64,000 nt of DNA, taken from positions 2,954,658 to 3,018,657 of the forward strand of contig CAJINV010000006.1 in the NCBI GenBank assembly GCA_905178155.1, given 5' to 3'. The notes beneath the pieces were generated by a model. The model was given only the letters and a program-made list of their open reading frames with translations. It did not search any database and was not told the origin of the DNA. Origin of the DNA: Amoebophrya sp. A120 (Eukaryota; Sar; Dinophyceae; Syndiniales; Amoebophryaceae). Every line of letters starts with the position of its first letter. Position 1 is the stretch's first letter. Shown one piece after another: positions 12,101 through 23,500 of this stretch. Made by a program: the position numbers and the translations under genes.

Positions 12101-13346
12101 GTATTGACGTCAGGAAAAAGAGTCCCAATGAACAACTGCAGGAGCAAAATATCCTGAGTACAAACGTCCCCGCGCCAGAGTTAAGATGGGAAATCGGCTA
12201 TACAAATCAACAGCAAGCTCTGGCTGTTGCAGCGCATGACAACTGTGGTGGGTGCGCAGTGTAGTCGCATTCACCTAGTGCAGAAGCATCACAGATCTAG
12301 CAGCTCATGCGGATTTGAGCATCACAGATTCCGAAACGCAGTGAGAAAGCGCTCCTTTTGGGACTCCGCATCAGAAACATTTTGAGCGTGCAGATTTGCA
12401 TGACAAGTCTGGGATGGGGACGTTTTTAATACACAGGATACAAAATTTGTGCAAGGGAACGGGTGCGGAGGTAAGTGAATTCCTTTGCGCGGCTGGAGCA
12501 CCTGGGGCGATGCAGGGTACGAGATAGCACAACTCCCCCATCCCCTCATTTGTATGGTATGAGCAGCAATACAGCACCAGCGGAAATGGAGCCTGCCGCG
12601 CATGACAAATCTTCTACACACGGATTGTAGTGCTGTTTGTGTGGTTCCAAAATTTGTCATGCAAACTGCGCTTACAGACAAGATGTGGATTTGGGTTTTT
12701 GCATCACAAATGAGGGGGAGGGGTCGTGGTTGTGCACTTTCATACAGTGGCAGGGGCAAACAGGAGTGGAGGTGGATGACCAAGTGAAAGCGTACATGGA
12801 GATATGTATCAACTGCAAAAATGTCTGGGTCTGGAAGAGTCGGAACCTGTCATGCACATTTTGCATGACGCGTGAGGTCTGTGATGCTGGTGCTCGCATC
12901 ACAGAGTTTTTGAGAGCTTCTTGATGGTAATTACGCATGAGAAATGCCCTCTCCGCGTGCCAGGAGCTGACTCGTCTTGCTGCTCATGCAACACAGATAT
13001 TTTTAGAATCCGCAGACAGCATTACAAGTTCCACTGTTCCAGACCCAGACATTTTTGCAATCCATAATATGAGAGAGAACACGACAGCTCCCCCTCCCCC
13101 TCTTCTGTAATGCAAAACACCAAATGCACAACCACATCTTGGTCTTCCCTGCAAGGATTCATTGTTTGCACGACAAATTTTTGAAGCTCCAGCAGTACCA
13201 CAGTCCGCTCGCAGGTTTGTCATGCCGAAGCGACATTTCTGCCGTTGCTTCTGTTGCTGCCCATGCGGTAGTTTCAATGCGGGTGGGGGGGAAATTGTGC
13301 ACTCTCATACGAGAACCTGAATTCGCAACTGGAGGCGTTAATGTGA
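117..13346 (+). CDS. G1: large coiled-coil/low-complexity protein, 5' end outside window
   Basis: Function unknown. Exons: 117-128, 1177-1322, 1478-1514, 1729-1927, 2139-2192, 2424-2447, 2717-2756, 3037-3915, 4218-4325, 4642-4688, 4980-5204, 5489-6261, 6575-6641, 6781-7480, 7793-8015, 8294-8783, 9027-9097, 9358-9396, 9655-9872, 10144-10261, 10575-10657, 10882-11061, 11320-11392, 11548-11603, 11767-11819, 12099-12149, 12446-12517, 12756-12802, 13315-13346. They total 5117 nt and read in one frame to a TGA at 13344. The first 150 residues are highly charged heptad-type coiled coil (LKEAELRIEKERREHTAEKE, then EKKNADLKILV and DLEEQLEVYRTQ). Ser/Ala/Pro-rich disordered sequence follows, a second coiled coil lies at exon 5489 (LRKQIATLRKEI), acidic stretches near 8400-9100, and a short helical end (MENLNSQLEALM). 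Joining is inferred from TSD logic; no transcript evidence was available. A cytoskeletal or scaffold role is only a guess from composition. Confidence 0.75.
129..1170. mobile_element. 1,042-bp MITE-like element L in G1
   Basis: Flanked by GCTTGG (123-128, 1171-1176); removal joins YSL-AQQKSKK in frame. Subterminal inverted similarity: GTTAGAAA..GGCGAATTTC..GCGAATTT on the left and its counterpart near 1095-1145. GC-rich core without a convincing gene. No TAT/ATA ends, so it is a different class from the small introners. Confidence 0.6.
556..706. repeat. Perfect 54-bp inverted repeat in element L
   Basis: Arms 556-609 and 653-706 are exact complements, built of GCGAATTTAGAAAAGTGGCC modules. 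Another copy of the module lies in the 43-bp loop. Confidence 0.9.
1323..1472 (-). mobile_element. Introner B
   Basis: TATGAACTGC end first. TSD TCCGG; joins KKIR-LLEKK. Confidence 0.9.
1515..1723. mobile_element. Introner H
   Basis: TSD AGAAC; joins VKEL-KETEK. Arms TTTCACTG/CAGTGAAA near the ends. Confidence 0.9.
1928..2133. mobile_element. Introner G
   Basis: TSD GCGCA; joins QPLA-QQIRL. Right arm shortened to TTTTTTTCGATA. Confidence 0.85.
2193..2423. mobile_element. Introner I
   Basis: Arms AGTTCGTCACGATCAC and GTGATTGTGACAAACTT. TSD eroded; the frame requires AG|G at the junction, giving ELAW-RKNREL. Confidence 0.75.
2448..2711 (-). mobile_element. Introner A
   Basis: TSD TGCCG; joins LQC-RVFDLEE. 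Right arm carries a TAG insertion (CCAGTAGACCC). Confidence 0.9.
2757..3031. mobile_element. Introner A
   Basis: TSD GGACG; joins EVYR-TQIQLL, 45 bp after the previous introner. Confidence 0.9.
3916..4212. mobile_element. Introner A
   Basis: TSD AGCTG; joins PTKL-NPSPD. Diverged arms (GTCTCCGTCTGG, CCAGATCCATAC). Confidence 0.85.
4326..4636. mobile_element. Introner D
   Basis: TSD ACCTC; joins TKNL-AAASW. Confidence 0.9.
4689..4974 (+). mobile_element. Introner A2
   Basis: TSD AGAGC; joins RIRA-SGAGD. Both arms of the CCCTGGATGTCTGG type. Confidence 0.9.
5205..5483. mobile_element. Introner J (only copy)
   Basis: Arms TATGACATTGCACAAG and CTTGTGCATTGTCATA; TSD CTGCA; joins LEL-QALRKQI within a coiled coil. 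Confidence 0.85.
6262..6569. mobile_element. Introner A, diverged
   Basis: TSD ATTTT/CTTTT; joins GGRF-FGSSN. Left arm AATGTCATCTGGGCTTCTGG. Confidence 0.75.
6642..6775 (+). mobile_element. Introner B, shortest (134 bp)
   Basis: TATCCTGTGC end first, opposite to the B at 1323. TSD GCGAA; joins SAN-YTNLQ. Confidence 0.9.
7481..7787. mobile_element. Introner E
   Basis: TSD TGGTT; joins DSVV-LQPAG. Confidence 0.9.
8016..8288. mobile_element. Introner A
   Basis: TSD blurred in a GC run (TGCGG/CGCGG); joins DSDA-DEQGT. Right end GCAGCGCATG replaces GCAGTTGATA. Confidence 0.75.
8784..9021. mobile_element. Introner K
   Basis: Arms TATGGCGTTCTCAACCGTTA and (reversed) TATGGCGTTCTCAAATGTTA, with a second AACTGTTACAT block. 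TSD GAAGA; joins NNIE-EEIFQ. Confidence 0.9.
9098..9352. mobile_element. Introner A
   Basis: TSD CTACC/CTATC; joins PDY-PSFFD. Right arm again has CCAGTAGAC. Confidence 0.8.
9397..9649. mobile_element. Introner A
   Basis: TSD GGAGG; joins ETE-VCDAE. Exon between this and the previous introner is only 39 nt. Confidence 0.9.
9873..10138. mobile_element. Introner A
   Basis: TSD CTGTT; joins DSV-SPSA. Last bases GATT instead of GATA. Confidence 0.85.
10262..10569. mobile_element. Introner D
   Basis: Inserted in a C-rich run, so the TSD (GCCCC/CCCGC) is not exact; joins NPSP-PKKRP. Confidence 0.8.
10658..10876. mobile_element. Introner G
   Basis: TSD GTGAT; joins NGD-LGKNY. Confidence 0.9.
11062..11314. 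mobile_element. Introner A
   Basis: TSD AACAG inside a Gln repeat; joins QQQ-QAAG. Left arm has a TAG insertion (ATGTAGTCTGGG). Confidence 0.9.
11393..11542 (-). mobile_element. Introner B
   Basis: TSD GATCG; joins TRIV-KTEAE. Right end GCACTGCGTA. Confidence 0.85.
11604..11761 (+). mobile_element. Introner B
   Basis: TSD CGTTT; joins IHTF-PAPG. Opposite orientation to its neighbour at 11393. Confidence 0.9.
11820..12092. mobile_element. Introner C
   Basis: TSD GCAGCA; joins PQQ-RIDVR. Right end CTCGCAAT instead of CAGGATA. Confidence 0.8.
12150..12440. mobile_element. Introner C
   Basis: TSD CAAAA; joins QEQN-LCKGT. Confidence 0.9.
12518..12749. mobile_element. Introner F, worn ends
   Basis: Repeat GCAGGG; left end TACGAGATAGCACAACTCCC, right end extended past CATA by CAGTG. 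Joins AMQG-QTGVE. Confidence 0.7.
12803..13309. mobile_element. Introner F hosting a nested A introner
   Basis: TSD GGAGA/CGAGA; joins AYMEN-LNSQL, then stop. An A introner sits four bases inside its left end. Confidence 0.8.
12807..13066 (-). mobile_element. Introner A nested in F
   Basis: TSD ATATG, made of F's own first bases. If only this copy is removed the reading frame meets TGA at once, so F must be removed too. Confidence 0.85.
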
Positions 13347-14543
13347 TAAAAATAAAGAAAAGAATAAAATAACTCGTTTACATTGCGGCGATCATCTTCA
13401 CATCACAGCGCTTTTACATGCCAAATGCACGAAGCAGAGCGAGTATGCAGATTTGAATTTCTCACGAAACTCATTGCGACTAGTAAACGTCACTGCTGGA
13501 AGTGGAAGACCACGCCATGGAAAGCTGTGGATTCATTTTCTTAAGCATTTAGAACACGGCAAGAGTAAGAAAAGTAGCACGCGCGGAATTAGTCGACGAG
13601 AATTACTAGACATTTCTTCAAGATGAAATCTCCACAGCAAACATTGTGGAGAAAATGTCGCCGGACTGCTCACATCAATGCTTCTGGTAGCGAGGAGTCC
13701 ACGTGAACTGATTTCACTTCTCGGTCAGAAAGTCGTGCGTTTGTAGTTACCTCGAACAACAATTGTCAGTAGAGTCAGCTCTTCTATACTTCGGTGCAAT
13801 CGAGGTCGTATTACTACAGTGCTAAGGAGCAGCACCGACAATTATCCTGACGGAGGGGTTGAAAGTAAGTACTTGAGAGATGAAAGGAGTACGTACAGTC
13901 GAGTTAACAAGAGGTGAACTCGGTAAATTAAACTTTGCATCAAGGGCCGGGGGGTAGATAACTAAGAAAATCGTGTTTTCGCTGTGTGTGCCCTGATGTT
14001 CGACAGCACTTTGAAGTGCTTTCTTACACACAACTACATGCATCGTATTTTTTTCAATTTTCGTCCTACCCTGCCTCTCTCCATTTTCTTTTTCCCTCAG
14101 GTCTTTTTGGCTTCGCGACTGAAGTGCAGATCTTGAACCACCTATAATTTTTTTCTACCCATCAGCTATTTCGACGTCCCATTTCGTTGCATGGCATAAC
14201 AACATCAAATTTATCATTCTTGTCAAAAATATAAATAACCACCTTCTTTATAATTATTCCGCCCACATTTTTTCATTCTCAGTAGTACGAAGTCGCTAGT
14301 TTTTTTTTGGCGCTTGTTCTATCTTGTGATAGCACATCCAATATCATTTTGTGAGCTTTATTATTCTATATTCTTTTTTTGGGGCTGTGTGCAGCTTTTT
14401 CTTGTCAAATTGTTTTACACCTTCCTGATTTTTCCTCTTTCTGCCTTCATGTAACTTCCTCTTGCCGTTGCTTTTGAATTTGAATTTGCATACTGTACTA
14501 CTTCACCACATTATACTATCGCAATCAGAAACAACACCAAACT
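13347..14543. other. Intergenic G1-G2
   Basis: AT-rich after the G1 stop (AATAAAG at about 13349 could serve polyadenylation). Pyrimidine-rich tracts from 14050 onward; no introner, gene or obvious promoter motif. Confidence 0.5.
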
Positions 14544-17500
14544 ATGGCGACCAGCATGATGAGGAATTCATTATTTGCAAGCAGAGGCACCAGCGCAGCC
14601 GCAGCGTCGTCACTTCTCGGTGGCCCGGCCATGATTTTTTTCTTCTCTACCATTCTCTTCCTCGCACATCAACCGGTGACGGCTTTTATCAACTGCAAAA
14701 GTATCTTACTAGTAGCAATTGCAATACAAATTTTTAGCTCAGCATGACAACTGGAATTTGTCATGCTGTTTTACAATTGGCATGGAAATTTGTAATGCAT
14801 GATTGTGATTACTACGAGTACGAAATACTTTTGCACAGGATAGTTTTGTCCCGCTGGCAAGTGTCCTACCAAGATGTGGGCTCTGAGGACTACGTGCTCA
14901 CGATGTCGTGGTACCACGATTATCAACTGCAAAAATGTCTGGGTCTGGAAGATTCTAAACTTGTCATGCTAAATCTGAAGCATGCAAAAATCTGTGTTGC
15001 ATGATTGCCAAAAGTCGTCCAGTTTTCACCAAGTCGGGAGGGAGTTTCTCATGCAGGATAGGCATGAGAGAGATCGCACAGAATCTGTCATGCTAGGTCC
15101 TGCATTCCAGACCTCATGGGTCATGGAAAAGCAGCATGACAAATTGCGCATTCTTCCAGACCCAGACATTTTTACATTTGATAACGATCCCCAGCTCGCG
15201 ATTGTCGGGCGTGACCTAGCGAAAAATCCCGGCCTATGCTGTGCAACAGCGTCCCCATCCCAGCGTTGGGAAATCTGCAAGACAAATCAACAAACCTTGG
15301 CTGTTTCGCATGACAAGTTTTGGCTCGCAATGTCGCCGCGTTTAGCTAGTGCAGCAGCATCGCAAATCTAGGTCTAGCCTCTTATGCTGTTCCGAGCATC
15401 ACAAATTTGAATTTCAAAACAGCACTAGAAAATGCGTCCCATGGGGCTCCGCATGAGAGGCACTTGTAGCATGCAGATTTGCATGACAACTCTGGGGCGG
15501 GGACGTTTTTACACAGGATACGGTCAGCAGGACGGATCGACCTCGAAGACCAAAGCTGCTCTAGGGGTGTGCGACCCTCAGTCCACCGCAAAAGCGGCCT
15601 ATCAAATGTAAAAATGTCTGGGTCTGGAAACTTGTGATGCTGGGTGGCGTCTCATGGTGAGGCTACAAATGCTGGCTCAGCATGACAAGTTTCTGAGCTC
15701 CTAGGTGTTGCCTATTCTGCATGACAAACTGCGCTTCTGCATCTTCTTCTTCCACTGCGTGTCTCCACCTAGGGGTATCGGCAGAGGCTAAATCTGTTCT
15801 AACGCCCAGGTATTGGCAGAGGCTAAATCTGTTCTAACGCCGACCCGCCAGGAGTTAAATGGTACTACTACTACTACTACTACTACTACAACTGCATCTT
15901 CTTCTTCACAGAAAAACCAAGCTCTTGGGTAACTTGCATGACAGATTTAAGAGTCATGCCAGACAAGCATGACAAACATGAATTCTTCCAGACCCAGACA
16001 TTTTTACATTTGATACGGCCGACGGGAAGCTGTATTGGGCGCCCAGGATTTTTCCGCAGCCGGTTTCGGCTATGGATGTGTCAGGATTGCAATCGACAAA
16101 GTTGAAATAACTTGCAATGCATAAAATCGATACCAATTGGACCCACAGTTTCTAGTCGGTGCATGACAAATTTTATCCGTAGTACCGGAGGCCAGTTTGT
16201 GATGCTGTTTCGGGCAAAGGGGCTCCCCTCTGTCATGCTAATCAGCAGCCCAATTGTTCTCGACCCTTACCAGCACTACAAAAATCTGCTTCTCTTGCGT
16301 CCCCTGCAATAGAGGCAATTTCTGCGTTGCATTTCATGCATGGCAAACTATTTCATCCTGACACAACCATATCGGCTGAGGTGACGAGAAAAACCGGGAT
16401 TCACTTTGCTTCCGTCGACTGGCAACCCTGCGGACACAAGGACGTATCCTGAGTAAAAACGTACCCACACCAGAGTTAGGATGAGGGTTTTGCAACACAA
16501 ACCTACGAGTTTTGTGCGTCACGCATGACAAGTTCAACTCTGCAGTGTAGTGCAGGTTAGCAAGTGCAGCCGCATCACAAATCCAGCTGCTCCTCCTGTT
16601 CACAGCATCACAAATTCCAAAACACGATTGGAAATGGCTCTCATGGGGATGCGCATTATAAGTCTTCCTGTCTTTGCAAATCTGCATTACAACTCTGGTG
16701 TGGGTACGTTTTTACTCAGGATAGGACGTCGTGATTTGTCATGGCGAGTCCCACTACGACTTTCACCTCTATTACGTCTCGCAGGCGGAGTTGAATGGGT
16801 ATACGTGCAGCAATCCAAACCCGGTGTGCCCAGATTTGGATGACACCAACCAGAGAAACCACAAGTTTTACAAGCTCATGAAGGGCAACATTCCCTCCTT
16901 CGCGGACAAAGCCACCGGAGACACGCAACAGTTCAACTTCTGCGTGGACCCGACGAGCGCGATGCCGAACTCGGGCATCCTATCAAATGCAAATATCCCT
17001 GGATGTCTGGAAGGATGCCAACTTGTGATGCTGCCTTTGGATAATTCTACACGAAATCTGTATTGCGTGAAAAGCAGTAAAAGAGGTCCACTCTTTGCTA
17101 CGCGGAGAGGTGGGCATTTCTCATGCGGTATGGGCATCGGAAAGCCCTCGCAGAATCATCACAGACGTCGTGGGTCATGCAAAAGCTGCATGACAATAAA
17201 CTTCTGCACGACTCTTCCAGACATCCAAGGATATTTGCATTTGATACATCCACTACGGGGACAAATCGGAAACGCTTTCCGAGTATCCTGTGCAAAAGTA
17301 TCTGATACTCGTATTGCAATCATGCATTACAAATTTTTTTCTTGAGGTAAATCAGCATTACAAATTTTCTTTCTCATGCTGAGGAAATTTGTAATGCATT
17401 TATACGAGTACGATACTTTTGCCATTCATACCGAGTGGAGAAACCCGGTGACGGTGCTGGGGTCCTACGACTGCAAGTTGACCTATCAAATGCAAAAATG

Positions 17501-20500
17501 TCTGGGTCTGGAAGGTTGGAACTTGTCATGCTAAATCTAAATCATGCTAAAAACTGTGCTGCGTGATTGCTAAAAGTTGTCCACTTTTGACCTAATCGGG
17601 AGGGAGTTTCTCATGCAGGATAGGCATGAGAGAGATCGCACAGAATCTGTCATGCTATGTCCTACATACCAGACCTCATGGGCCATAGAAAACCTGCATG
17701 ACAAGACTGGCAATCTTCCAGACCCAGACATGTTTGCGTTGCATATGACCTTTTTCGAGCCCATGTTCTCCTGGAAGTGGGTACAGGGGAAGACGGGCAG
17801 CGGGGAGCTATGCATTGCAAAAATGTCTGGGTCTGGAAAAGTTGAACTTGTGTTGCATGTCTTGCATTCCTGAAAAATCTGTGTAGTTGCACAGCCAGCA
17901 AGAAAGGCGCTACTTTTTCGTCCTGCAAAAACGCAGTTTGTCATGCGTGCTACGCATCAGACGGCGTCAATCATGCTTGGCTGCACTTGAGAGCGCCAGT
18001 CTCATCCAAACTTTAGCATCACAAATTTCCAGACCCAGACATATTTGCATTTGATAGGAGTGGCCCAAATACGACAGCGGCCGGATCACATACGACGAGA
18101 AAAATTTCCGCCCTTTACCGGACTCCTGGTCGGTGGAAGTCGACCGGGTGGCCTGCGCGACAACCAACCCGAGCTCGTATCAAAAACAAAAATCCCCCCT
18201 GCCCATATCGAAAACGAGATTTGTCTTGCTGTATTTGAGTACACAAATCACATTTGCGTTGCAGTGGAGCACTGCACGCAGATTGCAAGCCTAGCTAGGG
18301 GCCTTTTGGTGTAGGCGCCTAGCATGGTAGACGGCTGCGCTGTAAACCTTACAGCGTCCTCACAAATCGCCTGCATGGCGTGACTGACAGCCTGGACTTG
18401 CCTCCTTGCAAGACAGACGCGATTTGTGGCCACAAATCTGCGTCGCAAATTTTCAGACGGATGCGCTTTCAATATGGGAAGGGGGATTTTTCCTTGCGAT
18501 AGCTCGGATTGCAAAATCACGGTGACCATCCGCGGCAAGCGGTGCGGCGCCAGCGGGTGCGGGGCCCTGCCGCAGGATATCTGCTGCAAATATGTCTGAG
18601 TCTGGAAGATTGCCGCGCTTGTCATGCAGGTTTTGCATGACCCATGAGGTCTGATTTGTAGGACATAGCCTGACAAATTCTGTGACAGTTCTATAATCAT
18701 GCCTATTTTACATGAGAAACTGCCTCTCGGTTAGGTCAAAAGTGGACAGCTTTTGGTAATCATGCCACTACTACACAGATTTTTGCATGTTCTTTCAGTG
18801 TTAGCATGACAAGTTGCAGAGTTTCAGACATCCAGGGATATTTGCAATGCATACAGGAGTGTGGCCTGCAACGGAACTGTATGAACTGCAAAAGTATCGT
18901 ACTCGTATAAATGCATGACGTCGCCTCGGTAGTGTCGTGGCCTCGGTACGCCACTACAATTTGGCGCACCGAGGCTAGAAGAAGTTTCTTTAGAACGCGC
19001 ATACAAAATGGCGCACCGAGGCCAAAAGTGCCAAGTTTTCGGAGTGGCCGCCTCGGTGCACCGAGGCCGACGGCCTCGGTACGCCAAATTGTATGCCGGA
19101 ACGAAGCAGCAGACGGGCGGAACACAATCACGAAAATGGAGAAAAGCGCTCCGGGCGCAGCGGTGCCAAGATTGGTTTTTTTGGGGTGAGACGGTGAGAC
19201 ACGTGAAACAAATTCGATGTTGTTGCCGTGCGTTTGGGGCAGTGCTCGTCGCGCGACGCCGCGAGCAGAAGCTCCCGCGGAAGGCAGGGGGCGACGCAGG
19301 CGCGGGCGTGTGCGAAGCGAAAAAACGCACGCGAAATCGCGAAGCATGCAAGCGCAGAAAAAATCAAAACGGAGAAACTTCTCCAGCCCGCACACAGTTG
19401 CGCTGCGATGCGTGTCTGTAAAATTAGGACTCTATAGTAAAAGAAGCTGGTCGCAAAAGTTTAGCGCAAGATAGTCCCGCGCGAAAAGGAAAAACAAAAA
19501 GCGCGGCAACAGATATAAAATAAAACAGAGCACAGCGATGAAAATGAGCAAAATCCTGAATAGGTACCGGCATGGCTGCAGGCGCGCTGGCATTATTTAG
19601 TAATTGAGTAAGCTGCGCGCGGCTATAGTTACACGGTGGAGCCACAGATTATAGATCGGATAATATTGCAGTGCGGATGACATAAAAAGGCGCGAACTAG
19701 ACGAATTGCGTTGCAGAGCGGAACGGGACAGACAAAAAAAACTACAGGCTGCGCTATGTACCACACAAAAAAAAAGTAAAATCTAGTAGAGAGAAGCGCA
19801 GCACTGAGGGGTGCGCGAGCATGGAGTGAGTTGCGTCCAGTGTGAGGCGGAGGTGGTGCAACGACGTGAATGAGCCGAAGCTCATCCAATGCGTCAGATT
19901 GGACCACCAACGCGCCCCCACCTGGGCGGAAACAAATGAAAGGCAAGTTTTTGCAGGAGAAAGTAATGATCTTGGTTCATAGTACTGGAACTTACAGAAA
20001 AAAGCAGAGCAAATAAAATCAGTTGCGGTGAGCGAAAGTCGCAAGCTGGTGCGCTCGACGTTCGCGACGCTGCACGCTACTCACACCGCGTCCAAGAGGG
20101 AATCGGGGTGGTTCGCCATCGTCGCTGCCATTTCGCGAAATTGGACGGGCAGGTCGGCGCGCGCCGCGACTTCGACGTGCCAGGCTCCGCACAGGACTCC
20201 CGGCAACCCGTTTGCCACCTTGGCTTTGCGCAGCTTCGTCCCCGTCAGGTGGACACACCAAACGGGATCGGCAACCGTTTTGGCGTAGTTGACGGTCGCG
20301 CGCAGCTTCGCGCGCTCGTCGCCAGCTTTGTTATACCACCAAATCTTCGCGCGCAGGCCGCCGGCACTGTACAGGACCGCGTACATGCCGCGCGAAATGA
20401 AGCGCACCGAGTCCGCAACCGCGCGGAACTGGCCCACGTCGCGGTAGTCGGCGTCGCCAAGGTCGCGAAACATGGCCGGCGGCTGCTGCAGCGGCGCTGC

Positions 20501-23500
20501 GATGTGCCAAGCTGCGGAGCAAGCGCTTGGAGACACGCGGGGGGGAGCGGGCGCAGCTTTCCCCGGCGGGCCGGGTGGGCCGATCGCGTCTTGCAGGACC
20601 TCGAGCACGCCAACAGCGGGCGGCGGCGCAGCGGCTGCCTTTTTGGCGGCGGGCTGTTTCGCTTTCGGCGGCGCGGCGAGTCGCCCGCCCGTCTTCGGCG
20701 GCGGCGTTTTAGACGGAAGCAGGGGCGCAAGCGTATCCGCCGCCGCCGGCAAGAGGGTCGCCGCGGCTGGCTTCAAGTTGTCCCGGTGCTGCCCACGATA
20801 AGTGCGCCCATCGATGTCAATGTCAGCAAGCTTGCCCGTGAGCGCCACCACTGTCCCGGGCCCGTGCCAACCTTTCCGCCCGAGCTGCGTATTTTTCAAA
20901 AATACGCTCTGCCCGATTTGCAGCTCCGGCGGCTCCGGCCGTTGCCCCCCCTGCTTGTTGAAAAACTGCTTGCGATTCTTGGTCGCGTTGGCTGCCGCCA
21001 CGTCCTTGGCCGCAGCAATGGACGCGGGGCGGTCCTGCTCAATGCGCTCCACCGCAGCAGCACGTTCGCCGAACAGCGATTCGGCGTCACTGCTGTCGGG
21101 CGACGGGGAAGAAGCGCTGTCGCCCGGACGCGGCGTCTCGAGCGCTGGCTCCTCGTCGGTCGAAAAATCGGCGTCCCAGGCGCCTTCGAACTCGGCCCGA
21201 AGAGCGGGCAAAGGGTCCGGCTGCGCGGAGCTGCTTGCAGCGATGGACAACGCGGCAGCTTGGTCCAACGTGCGCAGGTCAACGCCGTACAACAGGCGCG
21301 CCGCGCTTGTTTTATGGGGCGCTCAGGCGCGACGCGCTCAGCCGCGGCAGGTGTTGCCATGCAAGCACGCAGTGCGACGGAGGCAAAGTAACTGCGCCCC
21401 GCATGAAAAACGCGCGAGAGGCCACGCAGCAGGCAAATGGAAGCGAGGCCCGTGAGCAGTGCCAGCAGTTTACGTGCCTCGCAGGGGCTGTTCTTTCATT
21501 GCATGCAAAAGGGCGCCGCGGCTGAGCGCGTAACGGCTGGCGGCGCCATACTTGCCGCGGGCGCGGCGGGAAGCGGCTGCGTTCGTTGCCAGCTGCACCA
21601 GCGGAACATATTCCGGCCAGCGGCTCAGGTCCCGGCGCGCCAACTGGAGGGAAACGCGACCCACCATTTTTTCGGCCTGTCCGTTGGACATCGGGCGCCC
21701 CGGCGAGATCGTCGTGTGGCGAAACCCGAGAGCCTCCGCAAGGCGCTTGATGGCGGCAAATTCCGTCCCGGCATGAACACGAAAGCCGCAGCGCACGCGG
21801 CCCCCCGGTGATAGCAAAAGCCTGGCGCTTTTGCCGAGCCGGGGGCGAATGCGGCGCGGCTGTTCACTTGCTTAACCGTTGTCCGTGTGGTATTCCAGGC
21901 CAACCCCGAAAAAGCTCACCAGCTTGACCTGTCGTAAGGATCGCAAAAGCGTTTCGATTTGGAAAAGCAAAGGCGCGGCGCGCCTACTGAATGCAAAAGC
22001 AAAAGCGCAACGAAGAGGCACGGCACCAAAAAAAAAAAAGAGGGAAAAAACAAGAAGCATACCCAGGCACCGTGGACGCACGCCATCGACTTCCGCTCGA
22101 TGGGTTCCAGGAAGCAATAGCCCGTGACCCACGCCTATGGCACTCGCAAACGTTGCCCCCCCAGCTCTCTCGCGCATGAATTTGCAACGCAAGAACGGCG
22201 AGGCAAAGCGGAAACGGGTAGATTGCGCCCTTTGCGTTACAGAGGCAGCACAGATTTAGGCACTGTCTAGCCCTGCGGATAGTTGTCATGCCAGAAGCAG
22301 CTTAATCGCGGCGAATGCCAAAGCGCGTAGCCGCTGGGAAGGCAACAACTGCGAACGCCATAGCTCGACCGCCACAAAAAGGTATCGGCAACTTATGCAG
22401 GCGCCGAGACCGAAATAGGCAAAATCAAAAAAGAAAAATCTGGCGCCCCCCCTGGCGGGGTGCTGGACTCTCGCTTTTCGATTCTGACGCCCTCGGGCCT
22501 CGTTGGCCAAACTAGCCGTGGCGGCATGCTTGGGCGCGTCAGAATCGAAAGGGGCTCCGGAGGGGGTGACTTAGTTTCGTCCCTCCCCCCAAGGACTGCC
22601 AGAATTTTTTTTGCGATTTTGTCGATTTCGATCGTGGCCCCCATACGGTTTTCGACGAGCGGCATCTTTTTCAAGTCCAAAGCCCAGCGGTCGAGGGGCG
22701 CGGCCTGCTCGAAGGCGGCGCGCTGGAAACCGCTGCGGAAGGTCGCTGGCGCGCTGAAGGGCGCAGACCGCTGGCAGGCCAGGCAATCGGTTTTCGCTTT
22801 CGCCGCTGCTTCTTTCATCCCACGGAAATACACCTTCCAGCGCTGCAGGACAGATAACGTCGCCTCCCGCCCCCCGTGCGTCTCCTCATGCGCGCGGCGA
22901 GTGAGATCCGCGGCGCGCTCGTCGTCCCAAACGATTTCGTGCCATTGTCCCCGCAGGCTGTCATTGGCTTTGCCCAGGAAGCGCGTCCCCATGCGCACCA
23001 GAATTTTGCCGTCGCCCCACATGAAATCCTCTTCCCGCTGCTTCCACCAGCGGGCCGCGTAGCGCCCCAGCGGCGCCGCCAATGGTTCCCCCTGAAGCAG
23101 CGCGGCCATCTGGTGCTGCGTCACCGGAAACAGCTCCGCGGACGCCGGGTCTGCTGCTTCCAGCGGAAGTTCGGGCCCCGCGTCCTCGCCCAGGAACAAG
23201 AGGTCCGAAACTTTCGGTGAAGGCGGGCGCTTCGGGTTGCGCAGGTTGCGCTCGACCGCGACAACCGGCACGGCAGACGGGTCGAACATGAGGACGCGGC
23301 AGGTGAAGCCGTTCTTCGGATTGACCGAGCCGACGGCTCGGCCAAGTTGCCCGCTGCGATTCGCGTCCGGGTCGGTGTTGTTGTACTGGTCGTACAGTTC
23401 GGCCCGGGTTGCGTCCGCCTTCACCTGCGTGGCGAACGCGTGCCAAACCTGGTAATTCCCACCCCCAAACAGCGCGTCGGCGGCTCCCGCTCCGCTCGTT

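Larger units (their letters stand above)
15600..16015. mobile_element. Introner A, enlarged (416 bp)
   Basis: TSD CGGCC; joins KAA-DGKLY. Enlarged by a tandem duplication and a CTA microsatellite. Confidence 0.9.

Noticed and set aside
20108-21391. 427-residue open frame on the + strand
   Set aside because: Antisense shadow of the integrase 3' exon in GC-rich DNA; Arg/Ala-rich without motifs.
21763-21817. Integrase with its second catalytic Asp lost (reading VHAGTEF)
   Set aside because: The apparent change is intron sequence; removing 21768-21875 restores HTDNGTEF.
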